From assembly GCA_016932955.1 (NCBI GenBank), contig JAFGBV010000168.1, positions 1 to 26,735 of the forward strand: a stretch of DNA of 26,735 bases, read 5' to 3'. A program made the position numbers and the translations under genes. This document shows positions 1 to 7,095 of this stretch, in pieces (within the stretch, counting starts at the first letter, position 1; every line of letters begins with the position of its first letter). The stretch is from Anaerolineales bacterium (GTDB taxonomy: Bacteria; Chloroflexota; Anaerolineae; Anaerolineales; UBA4823). The notes beneath the pieces are model-generated. The model saw only the letters and a program-made list of their open reading frames with translations, searched no databases and was not told where the DNA came from.

Positions 1-711
1 GTGGCAGCCATGCAAGCAAAAGTAACCATCTTCCGTTTCAACCCCGAAAAAGATAAAAAACCCCACTTTGAAACCTACACCGCCCCAGCCGAGCCCACAG
101 ACCGCGTTCTCGACCTGCTCGAGTACATCAAAGGCAATTTTGATGGCTCATTATCCTTCCGCCGCGCCTGCGCACACGGCATCTGCGGCTCCGACGCCAT
201 GCGCATCAACGGCCGTAACTACCTCGCCTGCAAAGTATTGGTCAAAGACGTAGGCCTCAAGATCAAAGTCGAGCCCATCCTCGGCCTCAAAGTCATCAAA
301 GACCTCATCGTCGATATGGAGCCCTTCTTCGAAAACTACCGCTCCGTCATGCCCTACTTCATCAACGACGAGCCCGCCCCCGTCCAGGAGCGCCTGCAGA
401 GCATCGAAGACCGCGAGCGCTTCGACGACACCACCAAGTGCATCCTCTGCGCCTGTTGCACCACCTCCTGCCCCTCCTTCTGGGCTAACGACAAATACCT
501 CGGTCCCGCCGCCTTCGTTGCCGCCCACCGCTTCATCTTCGATTCCCGCGACCGCGCCGCCGCCGAGCGCCTCCGCATCCTCAACGACCAGTTCGGCGTC
601 TACCGCTGCCACACCGTCTTCAACTGCACCATCGCCTGCCCCCGCGAGATCGAGATCACCCAGGCCATCGGCGAGCTCAAAAACGCCATCGCCACCGGCA
701 AAGTCGAATAA
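1..711 (+). CDS. sdhB: Succinate dehydrogenase/fumarate reductase iron-sulfur subunit
   Basis: This is the electron-transfer subunit of complex II. It carries electrons from the flavoprotein SdhA through three Fe-S centres to the membrane quinone site. The N-terminal ferredoxin-like domain has the [2Fe-2S] ligands Cys57, Cys62, Asp65 and Cys77; Asp as third ligand is also known in E. coli SdhB. The C-terminal domain has the paired motifs CILCACCTTSCPS (about residues 147-159) and CHTVFNCTIACP (about 203-214) for the [4Fe-4S] and [3Fe-4S] centres. At 236 residues it is full length. The frame opens with GTG on the first base of the window, and an ATG at base 10 gives a more family-like N-terminus, so the exact start is uncertain because the upstream RBS lies outside. 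SdhA and the membrane anchor are not in the window; they may lie upstream. Codon use is strikingly C-ending. Confidence 0.96.
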   Translation: MAAMQAKVTIFRFNPEKDKKPHFETYTAPAEPTDRVLDLLEYIKGNFDGSLSFRRACAHGICGSDAMRINGRNYLACKVLVKDVGLKIKVEPILGLKVIKDLIVDMEPFFENYRSVMPYFINDEPAPVQERLQSIEDRERFDDTTKCILCACCTTSCPSFWANDKYLGPAAFVAAHRFIFDSRDRAAAERLRILNDQFGVYRCHTVFNCTIACPREIEITQAIGELKNAIATGKVE

Positions 712-751
712 CCCCCACAAAACCCGCCCCCCTCCCCCCATTTTCCCCCAG

Positions 752-798
752 ACACGTGTGTATGTCAAATTCGCCCCGAATATGACATACACACGTGT
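752..798. repeat. Perfect 16-bp inverted repeat with 15-nt spacer
   Basis: The left arm 752-767 (ACACGTGTGTATGTCA) is the exact reverse complement of 783-798. Each arm also contains the 8-base palindrome ACACGTGT. It sits about 40 bases after the sdhB stop. As RNA it would form a strong stem, so it could end the sdh transcript, but there is no T-run after it. As DNA it could be a double operator or the trace of a mobile element. Only the structure is certain. Confidence 0.85.
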
Positions 799-927
799 TA
801 TACGGTTCATTGGCAGTTGCCGTTACAGAGGGCAATATATCGGCCCCACCACGGTCAATCCCAGAGAGCCTGTTATACCGTTGCCTTGCCAAATAGCAAA
901 AGTCGCACCCCAACTTCCCCCCTTTTT

Positions 928-955
928 TTGAGAAGATACCAAAAGTCTGTATAAT
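928..955 (+). promoter_or_regulatory. Sigma-70-type promoter for the small membrane protein gene
   Basis: A TTGAGA -35 box (928-933) and a perfect TATAAT -10 box (950-955) are separated by 16 bases. Transcription would start near 962, giving a leader of about 60 bases before the start codon at 1024. The rest of the 712-1023 gap holds only the inverted repeat at 752-798; I see no gene in it. Confidence 0.6.
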
Positions 956-1023
956 TAATCGTCAGGCGGCGGTGCTGGCATACTACGCATGAAAGATTCG
1001 TAATGCATTAGGAGAATATCAAT

Positions 1024-1440
1024 ATGGACAGAAAGACCAAATTTGTAAAATTCTGTCTTTGGACCGGTATCATTCTCGATGGCATCAATGTCTTTCTTTA
1101 TCTGTTTCCAGACATTATTCTCAACTCAATTGGCTTATCTGAAGAAACACTTACACCTGCGGCGATTTTTCTCTTATTTCACGCAGGAATATTCATGCTT
1201 GCCTGGACTATCCTTCTCATCTGGACACTACAAAAGCCCATCCAAAGGCGCTTTATTCTTCTGTTGACCGTATTGATAACCGTTGGGATGGAAGCCTCCG
1301 CAATTTACTTGATAACAGTCGAAAGCATAGCCAAGATTCGGATAATACCATTACTGATTTTGCCCGTGATCATCGGTAGTTTGTTCACAGCAGGGTACTT
1401 TGTTACTGGTAGCATCGAGAACGACCAGAGAGCAATTTAG
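1024..1440 (+). CDS. Small four-helix integral membrane protein of unknown function
   Basis: I do not recognise the family. The 138-residue product has four hydrophobic stretches at about residues 11-33, 46-69, 76-98 and 106-128, with basic residues at the N-terminus (MDRKTKFVK) and after helix 2 (QKPIQRR). This favours an N-in, C-in inner-membrane topology. There are no conserved metal or catalytic motifs. A clear RBS (AGGAG, 1010-1014) lies 9 bases before ATG, and a promoter lies at 928-955. The base composition is visibly more AT-rich than sdhB and the nad genes, hinting at a separate origin. It could be a DoxX-like or other small four-helix protein, but no signature supports a specific name. 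Confidence 0.75.
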   Translation: MDRKTKFVKFCLWTGIILDGINVFLYLFPDIILNSIGLSEETLTPAAIFLLFHAGIFMLAWTILLIWTLQKPIQRRFILLLTVLITVGMEASAIYLITVESIAKIRIIPLLILPVIIGSLFTAGYFVTGSIENDQRAI

Positions 1441-1443
1441 AAA

Positions 1444-1473
1444 CCCGTCGTCACTTACTCCAAGTGACACGGG
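1444..1473 (+). terminator. Hairpin after the membrane protein gene, possible terminator
   Basis: CCCGT-C-GTCACTT (1444-1456) pairs with AAGTGACACGGG (1462-1473), giving 12 base pairs with one bulged C (1449) and a 5-base loop. It starts 4 bases after the stop of the upstream gene, where a terminator is expected. No T-run follows, so intrinsic termination is uncertain; it could also protect the 3' end of the mRNA. Confidence 0.4.
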
Positions 1474-1587
1474 ACGGAAGCAGCATTACCGCCGCCCAAT
1501 CGGCCTCTCAGCGCCCAAAAAGCCGCCTGACAACATCGTCCCCGCCATCCGCTCACTCCAGTACCGCAAACTGGCAGAGGAGTTGAA

Positions 1588-2631
1588 ATGATAAAACCAC
1601 AAAAACTTCAACCGGGCGACAAGATTGCGACTGTTTCATTGTCCTGGGGTGGTCCTGGGGCAATCCCTCATCGCTATCAGGCTGGTAAGAAACAGCTACA
1701 AGAGCAATTCGGCTTGACCGTCGTAGAGATGCCTCACACGCTAAAAGAGCCCGGTTGGTTGCATCGTAATCCCCAGGCCCGCGCAGAAGACCTGATGACC
1801 GCGTTCTCCGACACCACGATTGCAGGCATTGTCTCCACCATCGGCGGAGATGATTCTATTCGGCTGCTCCCTTATCTAGACCTGGCTGTAATTCGATCAA
1901 ACCCCAAAGTATTCATCGGTTATTCCGACACAACCATTGCTCACCTGGCTTGCTTTAAGGCTGGCCTGGTCACATTCTATGGGCCGGCAATCATGGCCGG
2001 CTTTGCCGAGAATGCAGCAATGTTTCCCTATATGATCGAGTCAGTGCGCAAGACCCTTTTTCACTCAGAGCCAGTGGGGATCATTGCGCCCAACACCAAT
2101 GGCTGGACCGTAGAGATGCTCGATTGGGCCAATCCCACAAACCAAACACGACCTCGCAAGCTCAGACCATCGACAGGATGGCGTTTCCTGCAGGGGCAAG
2201 GTGTTCACCGGGGGCATCTGATTGGCGGTTGTTTTGAGGTGCTAGACTGGTTGCGCGGAACCGACTTTTGGCCGCACCCTGATGCTTGGCAAGATGCGAT
2301 TTTATTCATCGAGACGTCTGAGGATGCCCCCTCGCCAGAGGTCGTCAAATATGGGTTGCGTACCTATGCGGCTCTTGGAATCTTGCACCGCTTGTCCGGC
2401 ATTCTATTTGGCAGACCTGGTGGGCAAATCTCACTCGAAAAGCACCCAGAATACGATCAAGCACTCCTGCAGGTGGTTGCAGAAGAAACCGGAATGGATA
2501 ACCTTCCGATCATAGCTGGAATGGACTTCGGACATACCGACCCAATGTTTGTGCTGCCTTACGGTATCCAGGCTGAGATCAACTGTGAAACCCAGCAATT
2601 CGCCATCCTAGAAAATGCCGTAACCGAGTGA
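1588..2631 (+). CDS. S66-family serine peptidase (MccF / LD-carboxypeptidase type)
   Basis: Members of peptidase family S66 either trim the terminal D-Ala from murein tetrapeptides (LdcA) or cleave peptide-nucleotide antibiotics of the microcin C type (MccF). The 347-residue protein has the expected Ser-Glu-His triad in order: Ser113 in GYSDTT, Glu242 in FIETSED, and His316 in DFGHTDP. Other family features are the opening LQPGDKIATVSLS and the STIGGDDS segment near residues 83-90. The MccF-like branch is suggested by overall layout (MccF triad Ser118/Glu243/His311), but substrate cannot be read from sequence. There is no signal peptide, so it acts in the cytoplasm. The RBS GAGGAG (1577-1582) is 5 bases before ATG. 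It lies in a short accessory-looking block between sdhB and the nad operon. Confidence 0.9.
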   Translation: MIKPQKLQPGDKIATVSLSWGGPGAIPHRYQAGKKQLQEQFGLTVVEMPHTLKEPGWLHRNPQARAEDLMTAFSDTTIAGIVSTIGGDDSIRLLPYLDLAVIRSNPKVFIGYSDTTIAHLACFKAGLVTFYGPAIMAGFAENAAMFPYMIESVRKTLFHSEPVGIIAPNTNGWTVEMLDWANPTNQTRPRKLRPSTGWRFLQGQGVHRGHLIGGCFEVLDWLRGTDFWPHPDAWQDAILFIETSEDAPSPEVVKYGLRTYAALGILHRLSGILFGRPGGQISLEKHPEYDQALLQVVAEETGMDNLPIIAGMDFGHTDPMFVLPYGIQAEINCETQQFAILENAVTE

Positions 2632-2666
2632 CATTGCTGACGTTGTTAGAGTGAAGGAGGTATTAG

Positions 2667-3131
2667 ATGGTGACACGCGAGCACGCAGACGCACTGCTCG
2701 AAGCCGGGAAGCGCAAAGCCGGTCTGAAGGAGTTGCACACCCTGGTAGAAGAGTACCGAGCCCGACCGGGCTACCACTCACCGACGGAGACAGCTGAGCT
2801 TCTCATCCACCTCGCCTATGAGATTCGCCTCGACCGCAAGACCGGGATGCCGTACTTTGGCAAAAATGCCGCTGAGGCAGCGTCACTCATCAAGGAGGCG
2901 CGAACCCTTCTCGATGCATCAGGCGAACGTGCCGATCACCCAGTGTGGTCTCGCTGGTACAGCGTGGCTCGGCGCTTCGCACGGATGGATGCCGAACCGT
3001 TCAAGGCGGCGGATATCGTGGGAGAGCAGATCAAAGCACTCGTGGCACTAGGCGACGTAGATCCGGAGATCATCGAAAACCTGCGCGAACTCAAGCGAAG
3101 GGATATGAATCCTCCCGTCACGTATTCGTAG
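2667..3131 (+). CDS. Small helical protein of unknown function
   Basis: I do not recognise this 154-residue protein. It is predicted to be almost all alpha-helix, rich in Ala, Arg, Glu and Leu, without signal peptide or membrane segment. The pattern of paired amphipathic helices (for example residues 5-32, 40-55 and 67-84) resembles TPR-like helical repeats, but no canonical TPR consensus is visible. A very strong RBS (AAGGAGG, 2654-2660) lies 6 bases before ATG. It begins 35 bases after the S66 peptidase gene and is probably co-transcribed with it. Its coding quality is supported by the RBS and by the absence of a better frame. The gene ends just before a GC-rich palindrome. Confidence 0.7.
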   Translation: MVTREHADALLEAGKRKAGLKELHTLVEEYRARPGYHSPTETAELLIHLAYEIRLDRKTGMPYFGKNAAEAASLIKEARTLLDASGERADHPVWSRWYSVARRFARMDAEPFKAADIVGEQIKALVALGDVDPEIIENLRELKRRDMNPPVTYS

Positions 3132-3144
3132 CTGGTTTCCTCCG

Positions 3145-3215
3145 CCCCTCCCCCCTCCCCTAAGCCCCGCCCCGAGGCACGAGCGGGCAGCGCAGGGGAG
3201 GGGCCGGGGGTGGGG
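3145..3215. terminator. GC-rich imperfect palindrome between convergent genes
   Basis: The core pairs CCCCTCCCCT (3152-3161) with AGGGGAGGGG (3194-3203). An inner CCCGC/GCGGG pair (3166-3170/3183-3187) and outer CCCC/GGGG pairs (3145-3148/3212-3215) extend it. It lies between the stop at 3131 on the plus strand and the nadB stop at 3275 on the minus strand, so it may terminate or insulate both transcripts. Its composition resembles the GC-rich palindromic intergenic repeats seen in many copies in some genomes, which cannot be tested in one window. Confidence 0.5.
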
Positions 3216-3274
3216 TATCGCAATGCCGTGGTGCGACCAGCGACGCACTTCGTCGCCATTCACCATCCACTCCA

Positions 3275-4900
3275 TCACAACCCCCCGCTCAGCTTCACCG
3301 CCTGGTCGTCAGGCGGCTGCGCCTTGCGTTGCTCCCGGCTGTCCTCCCGGTAATGGCAGCCGATGCTTGTACGGTTGCGGTGCGCCGCCTGCGCCACGAT
3401 CAACGCCGCCTGCACACTGTTGCGCAGCCCCAGCAGCCCGTCCGATAGCCGCGTCTTGCGGTAGAACTCCTCAATGTCCAGCCACAGGTGCCTCAGCTCG
3501 CGCATCGCCCGGTTCAGCCGGTACTCACTGCGCACCAGCCCCACATAGTGCCACATCAAGTTGCGGATCGTTTGCAGGTCCCCGTGGATCAGCGTCGGAT
3601 CCGCTTCATAGATCAAGCCGCTGTCATCCCAGTCAGGCACCGCGCCCTCTGCCATCGGCTCCATATCTGGCTGGCTGCGGATATCCTGCGCCGCCCGCTC
3701 CCCCCACACCAACCCTTCCAGCAGCGATGTGCTCGCCAGCCGGTTAGCCCCGTGCACCCCCGTGCAAGCCACCTCCCCCACCGCGTACAACCCCGCCAGG
3801 CTGCTGCGCCCCCACAGATCCACCATCACCCCCCCGCAGAAGTAGTGCGCCGCCGGCACCACCGGGATCGGTTGCTGCGTGATATCGATATTGTTCGCCG
3901 CGCAGTGATTGTAGATTTGCGGAAAGCGCTCGCGGATATAGTCTGCCGGCCGCCGCGAAGCAATATCCAGCAGCACGTGCGGGTAGCCCTTGTTCAGCAT
4001 CTCCCAGTAGATCGCCCGCGCCACCACATCCCGTGGCGCCAGGTCCTTCCATTCCGGCGCGTGCCGTGCCATGAACGCCTCCCCCTCCGGCGTCAGCAGC
4101 ACACCCCCCTCCCCCCGCACCGCCTCGCTGATCAGGAAATTGCTCGACCCCGGCAAATGCAGCGCCGTCGGGTGGAATTGGATGAACTCCGCGTTGATCA
4201 CCCGCACCCCCGCCCGGTAGGCCATTGCCAGCCCATCCCCGCGCGCCCCGGCCGGGTTCGTCGTGTTCTGAAAGATCTGCCCCAGCCCCCCCGTTGCCAG
4301 CACCGTCTGCGCGGCCAGAACAGCCTGCACCTCGCCCGTAGCCTGGTCGAAAACGTATGCCCCGTGACAAGTCATCGGTTGGTACACCGCCAGCGGGTCC
4401 AGTGCGTGGTGCGGGAAAGTGATCAAATCCACCACCGTCCGCCCCGTCAGCAGCGTGATGTTCGGTGTGCGCGCCATCGCCTCCATCAGCCCCTGCATGA
4501 TCGCCATCCCCGTGCGGTCCCCCATGTGCAAGATGCGCCGCTGCGTGTGTGCCGCCTCCAGCCCATAGATGATCCGCCCTTCGGCGTCCCGGTCGAAAAC
4601 CAGCCCCGCCTCCCCGATCAGGATCTCATCGATCAGCCGCGGCCCTTCCTCTGCCATCAACCGCACCGCTGGCCGGTACGAAAGCCCTGCCCCCGCCTTC
4701 AGAACATCCTCCACCAGCGCCTCGGCAGAATCTTCTGCCCCCCGCCCCACGATCCCCCCCTGCGCCCAGCGCGAGTTTGACTCGATCGGCACATCTGCCC
4801 GCGTCACCACCGTGATCTGGCGTTGCCCGTCAGCTGCCAGGCGCAGTGCTGTGGTCGCCCCGGCAATGCCGCAACCTAAGATAAGAACATCGCTTTGCAT
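3275..4900 (-). CDS. nadB: L-aspartate oxidase
   Basis: NadB is the FAD enzyme that oxidises L-aspartate to iminoaspartate, the first step of de novo NAD synthesis. The FAD-binding GxGxxG is at residues 9-14 (GCGIAG), followed by SNSRWAQGG at 41-49 and LATGGLGQIF near 201-210. Residues matching the E. coli active site are present: Glu115, His243 (QFHPT), Arg290 (APRD), His352 (AAHYF) and Arg387 (ANRLAS). The length of 541 residues is normal, including the C-terminal helical domain shared with succinate dehydrogenase flavoproteins. An RBS GAGGTGA (4907-4913) is 6 bases before ATG. It is the last gene of nadC-nadA-nadB, 38 bases after nadA. The flavoprotein fold is shared with SdhA and FrdA, but the residue pattern and neighbours identify NadB. 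Confidence 0.97.
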   Translation of the reverse strand: MQSDVLILGCGIAGATTALRLAADGQRQITVVTRADVPIESNSRWAQGGIVGRGAEDSAEALVEDVLKAGAGLSYRPAVRLMAEEGPRLIDEILIGEAGLVFDRDAEGRIIYGLEAAHTQRRILHMGDRTGMAIMQGLMEAMARTPNITLLTGRTVVDLITFPHHALDPLAVYQPMTCHGAYVFDQATGEVQAVLAAQTVLATGGLGQIFQNTTNPAGARGDGLAMAYRAGVRVINAEFIQFHPTALHLPGSSNFLISEAVRGEGGVLLTPEGEAFMARHAPEWKDLAPRDVVARAIYWEMLNKGYPHVLLDIASRRPADYIRERFPQIYNHCAANNIDITQQPIPVVPAAHYFCGGVMVDLWGRSSLAGLYAVGEVACTGVHGANRLASTSLLEGLVWGERAAQDIRSQPDMEPMAEGAVPDWDDSGLIYEADPTLIHGDLQTIRNLMWHYVGLVRSEYRLNRAMRELRHLWLDIEEFYRKTRLSDGLLGLRNSVQAALIVAQAAHRNRTSIGCHYREDSREQRKAQPPDDQAVKLSGGL

Positions 4901-4938
4901 CTTATATCACCTCACCCGCTGCCTAAATATGCCCCTCC

Positions 4939-5976
4939 TTACCCGATGGCGATCATCCGCTCCACCGCCCGCGCTGCCCGCACGCGGATGTCCTCGGGTA
5001 CTTCGATCTGGTATTGGTTCAGCTGCAATGCCTTGAGCGTATCCTCCAGCGTGATCTCGTTCATGTGCGGGCAGCGCACGCTGCACAGGCGCAGCATCTC
5101 CTTGTCCGGGTTCGCCGCCGCAATGTTATCCCCCATCGCGCACTCGGTCAGCAGCAAGTAGTGTGGCGCCTGGCTCTGCTCCACATAGCGTATCATCGCA
5201 TTCGTGCTGCCCGCAAAATCTGCCGCCGCAGTCACCTCCGGGCTGCACTCCGGGTGCGCCAGGATCACCACATCCGGGAATTGCGCCCGCACATTGCGGA
5301 TATCCTGTACCGTGAACTTCTCGTGCACTTCGCAGCGCCCGCGCCAGCCGATCATCTGGTAATCTAGCTTGCCGGGCGCCTGAGGTTCCGCCGTTCCCAG
5401 CGTGGGGAAGATGATATGCTTGCCGGTTTCCCGCGCCACATTACCCGCCAGGTATTCATCCGGCAGGAAGATCACCGTATCCGCCTTCAACGACTCCACC
5501 ACTGCCACCGCGTTGCCGGAGGTGCAGCAAATATCCACCTCTGCTTTCACATCGGCATAAGTGTTGACGTACGCCACCACCGGCACGCCAGGGTATTGCT
5601 GGCGCAAGGCGCGCACATCCGCCGCCGTGATGCTTTCCGCCAGCGAGCAGCCCGCCTTCAGCGCCGGCAGCAGCACGGTTTTGCTCGGGTTGAGGATCTT
5701 CGCCGTCTCTGCCATAAAACGCACCCCGCAGAACACGATGATCTCCTTGTCCGTCTGGGCAGCCTTGCGGCTCAGGTCGAGCGAATCGCCTTTGAAATCT
5801 GGGATGGAGTGAAATAAAGCAGGCTCCATGTAATTATGTCCCAGGATTACTGCGTTCTTCTCCGCCTTGAGCTGGTTGATCTGGAACGCCAGCTCAGCCT
5901 TGTAGCGCAGCTCCACATCCGGCACCACCCGGCTGAGCTTTTCCTTCATTTCCTGGTACATTGCATCGACGGTCAT
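4939..5976 (-). CDS. nadA: Quinolinate synthase A
   Basis: NadA condenses iminoaspartate (from NadB) with dihydroxyacetone phosphate to form quinolinate, using a [4Fe-4S] cluster as Lewis acid. The 345-residue protein shows the family motifs AVILGHNYMEPA (42-53), GDSLDLSRKAA (63-73) and FCGVRFMAETAKIL (82-95). The likely cluster ligands are Cys110 (KAGCSLAES), Cys215 (GRCEVHEKF) and Cys302 (SVRCPHMNEI). This spacing is closer to the Bacillus-type enzyme than to the E. coli type. The RBS AGGAGG (5984-5989) is 7 bases before ATG. It lies between nadC, 24 bases upstream, and nadB, 38 bases downstream, so all three are probably one transcript. Confidence 0.97.
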   Translation of the reverse strand: MTVDAMYQEMKEKLSRVVPDVELRYKAELAFQINQLKAEKNAVILGHNYMEPALFHSIPDFKGDSLDLSRKAAQTDKEIIVFCGVRFMAETAKILNPSKTVLLPALKAGCSLAESITAADVRALRQQYPGVPVVAYVNTYADVKAEVDICCTSGNAVAVVESLKADTVIFLPDEYLAGNVARETGKHIIFPTLGTAEPQAPGKLDYQMIGWRGRCEVHEKFTVQDIRNVRAQFPDVVILAHPECSPEVTAAADFAGSTNAMIRYVEQSQAPHYLLLTECAMGDNIAAANPDKEMLRLCSVRCPHMNEITLEDTLKALQLNQYQIEVPEDIRVRAARAVERMIAIG

Positions 5977-6000
5977 ACCGCTACCTCCTGGTAAGTCACA

Positions 6001-6936
6001 TTACCGCAATCTCATACTGATGTCAAGCACTGGCGCAGAATGGGTCAATGCTCCTGATGAAATGAAGTCCACCCCCGTTTCGGCAATCGATCGCACCGTT
6101 TGCAGCGACACATTGCCAGATGCCTCCAGCGCCACGCGCCCAGCCGTCCGCGCCACCGCCTCCCGCATCGTTGCCAGGTCCATATTATCCAGCATGATGC
6201 GCTCGATGGGCAGCCCCAGCGCGATCTCCAGCTCCTCCAGGTTCTTCACCTCAACCTCGATCGGTATTTTCCCCCCATACAGTTGCCGCAGCCGCTCCAC
6301 CGCCAGGGCAATCCCCCCCGCCCCGTCGATATGGTTATCTTTCACCATTGCCATATCATACAGGCCCATGCGGTGGTTGCTCCCGCCCCCCATCCGCACC
6401 GCATACTTGTCCAGATGGCGCATCCCCGGGGCTGTCTTGCGCGTGTCCAGGATAACGGCGCGCGTTCCCGCCACCGCATCGACGAACTGCCGCGTGAGCG
6501 TGGCAATTCCCGAGATGCGCCCGATGAAGTTGAGCGCGCAGCGTTCGGCTGCCAGTAGCGAGCGACCAGGGCCTTTCACCTCAGCCAACAGATCTCCAGC
6601 AACCACGCGCTGCCCATCTTGCACCTGCGCCTCGAATGCGATCCCCGGATCGACAAGCAGAAATACAGCATGGGCAACCGGCAATCCGGCAACGACCCCA
6701 TCAGCCTTGGCGCTGATGCGGCCGTTCAGGCACGCCGCGGGAAGGATGGTTGCTGTGCTGGTCACATCCCCGGCCGCGGGCTCCCCCGCCAACCCTGCCC
6801 AATCGGCATCCCGGCTCAGATCCTCCGCCAGCGCCAGCTGTAGGATGGTCAAGACGGCCGCATGACGCAATACAAAAGGTAATACGGCAAGTGCCTGCTC
6901 TGTGCGAGGTGCATGTGCTGGGATTTCTATCGTCAT
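6001..6936 (-). CDS. nadC: Nicotinate-nucleotide pyrophosphorylase (carboxylating)
   Basis: NadC (quinolinate phosphoribosyltransferase) turns quinolinate and PRPP into nicotinate mononucleotide, CO2 and pyrophosphate, the third step of de novo NAD synthesis. Diagnostic segments are ERCALNFIGRISGIAT, ILDTRKTAPGMRHLDKYAV, GGGSNHRMGLYDMAMVKDNH (PRPP/quinolinate site), EVEVKNLEEL and IMLDNM, ending with GVDFISSGALTHS. I chose the ATG at 6934-6936 (311 residues): a GGAG RBS lies 9 bases before it. The alternative in-frame GTG at 6987 lies between the -35 and -10 boxes of the predicted promoter, so it would not be in the transcript. There is an unusually long loop before GDVTS (DWAGLAGEPAA). It is the first gene of the NAD operon and divergent from the VWA/FHA gene. 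Confidence 0.95.
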   Translation of the reverse strand: MTIEIPAHAPRTEQALAVLPFVLRHAAVLTILQLALAEDLSRDADWAGLAGEPAAGDVTSTATILPAACLNGRISAKADGVVAGLPVAHAVFLLVDPGIAFEAQVQDGQRVVAGDLLAEVKGPGRSLLAAERCALNFIGRISGIATLTRQFVDAVAGTRAVILDTRKTAPGMRHLDKYAVRMGGGSNHRMGLYDMAMVKDNHIDGAGGIALAVERLRQLYGGKIPIEVEVKNLEELEIALGLPIERIMLDNMDLATMREAVARTAGRVALEASGNVSLQTVRSIAETGVDFISSGALTHSAPVLDISMRLR

Positions 6937-6975
6937 GGTCGAAAACTCCGCAGGGAAAAGGTTATCGTAGAGCAA

Positions 6976-7004
6976 ACTATACCCCACTTCTCCGGGCAGG
7001 GCAA
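6976..7004 (-). promoter_or_regulatory. Promoter of the nadC-nadA-nadB operon
   Basis: On the minus strand, TTGCCC (6999-7004) and TATAGT (6976-6981) are separated by exactly 17 bases. Transcription would start near 6969, giving a leader of about 33 bases before the nadC ATG. The -35 box lies inside a 7-bp inverted repeat at 6995-7011. Confidence 0.6.
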
Positions 7005-7011
7005 CCCTGCC
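6995..7011. promoter_or_regulatory. Candidate operator: inverted repeat over the nad -35 box
   Basis: GGCAGGG (6995-7001) and CCCTGCC (7005-7011) form a perfect 7-bp inverted repeat with a 3-base spacer. It overlaps the -35 element of the nad promoter, a typical place for a repressor site. No NAD regulator gene is in the window, and the sequence does not match an operator I can name. Confidence 0.35.
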
Positions 7012-7080
7012 TTGACAGGGATATCAGATCGCTCCAGCGGTGGCAATCCAGATCATCCGCCGCAAAATCTAAGTACTCTG

Positions 7081-7089
7081 TGCTAAAAT
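7081..7089 (+). promoter_or_regulatory. Extended -10 promoter for a leaderless VWA/FHA transcript
   Basis: TGC-TAAAAT (7081-7089) is an extended -10 element whose last base is 6 bases before the ATG at 7096. Transcription would begin at or next to the start codon, and there is no Shine-Dalgarno sequence, so a leaderless mRNA is likely. No -35 match is visible at the proper distance. Confidence 0.45.
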
Positions 7090-7095
7090 TTGAAT

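Noticed and set aside
151..810. 219-codon open frame opposite sdhB
   Set aside because: Gly/Val/Asp-rich shadow of sdhB; the sense frame has all iron-sulfur ligands.
3488..4780. 430-codon open frame on the plus strand opposite nadB
   Set aside because: It is the antisense shadow of nadB, rich in Arg, His and Pro, as expected from the complement of a GC-rich gene; it has no RBS and no known motif.
6020..6865. 281-codon open frame opposite nadC
   Set aside because: Antisense shadow of nadC with Ser/Arg/Ala-rich low-complexity composition and no family motif.
6937..6987. Longer nadC start at GTG 6987
   Set aside because: It falls between the -35 and -10 boxes of the nad promoter, and its GGAG is only 2 bases from the codon.
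7012..7017. Perfect TTGACA on the plus strand upstream of the VWA/FHA gene
   Set aside because: No -10 box lies 15-19 bases downstream; the only credible -10 (7084-7089) is 66 bases away.
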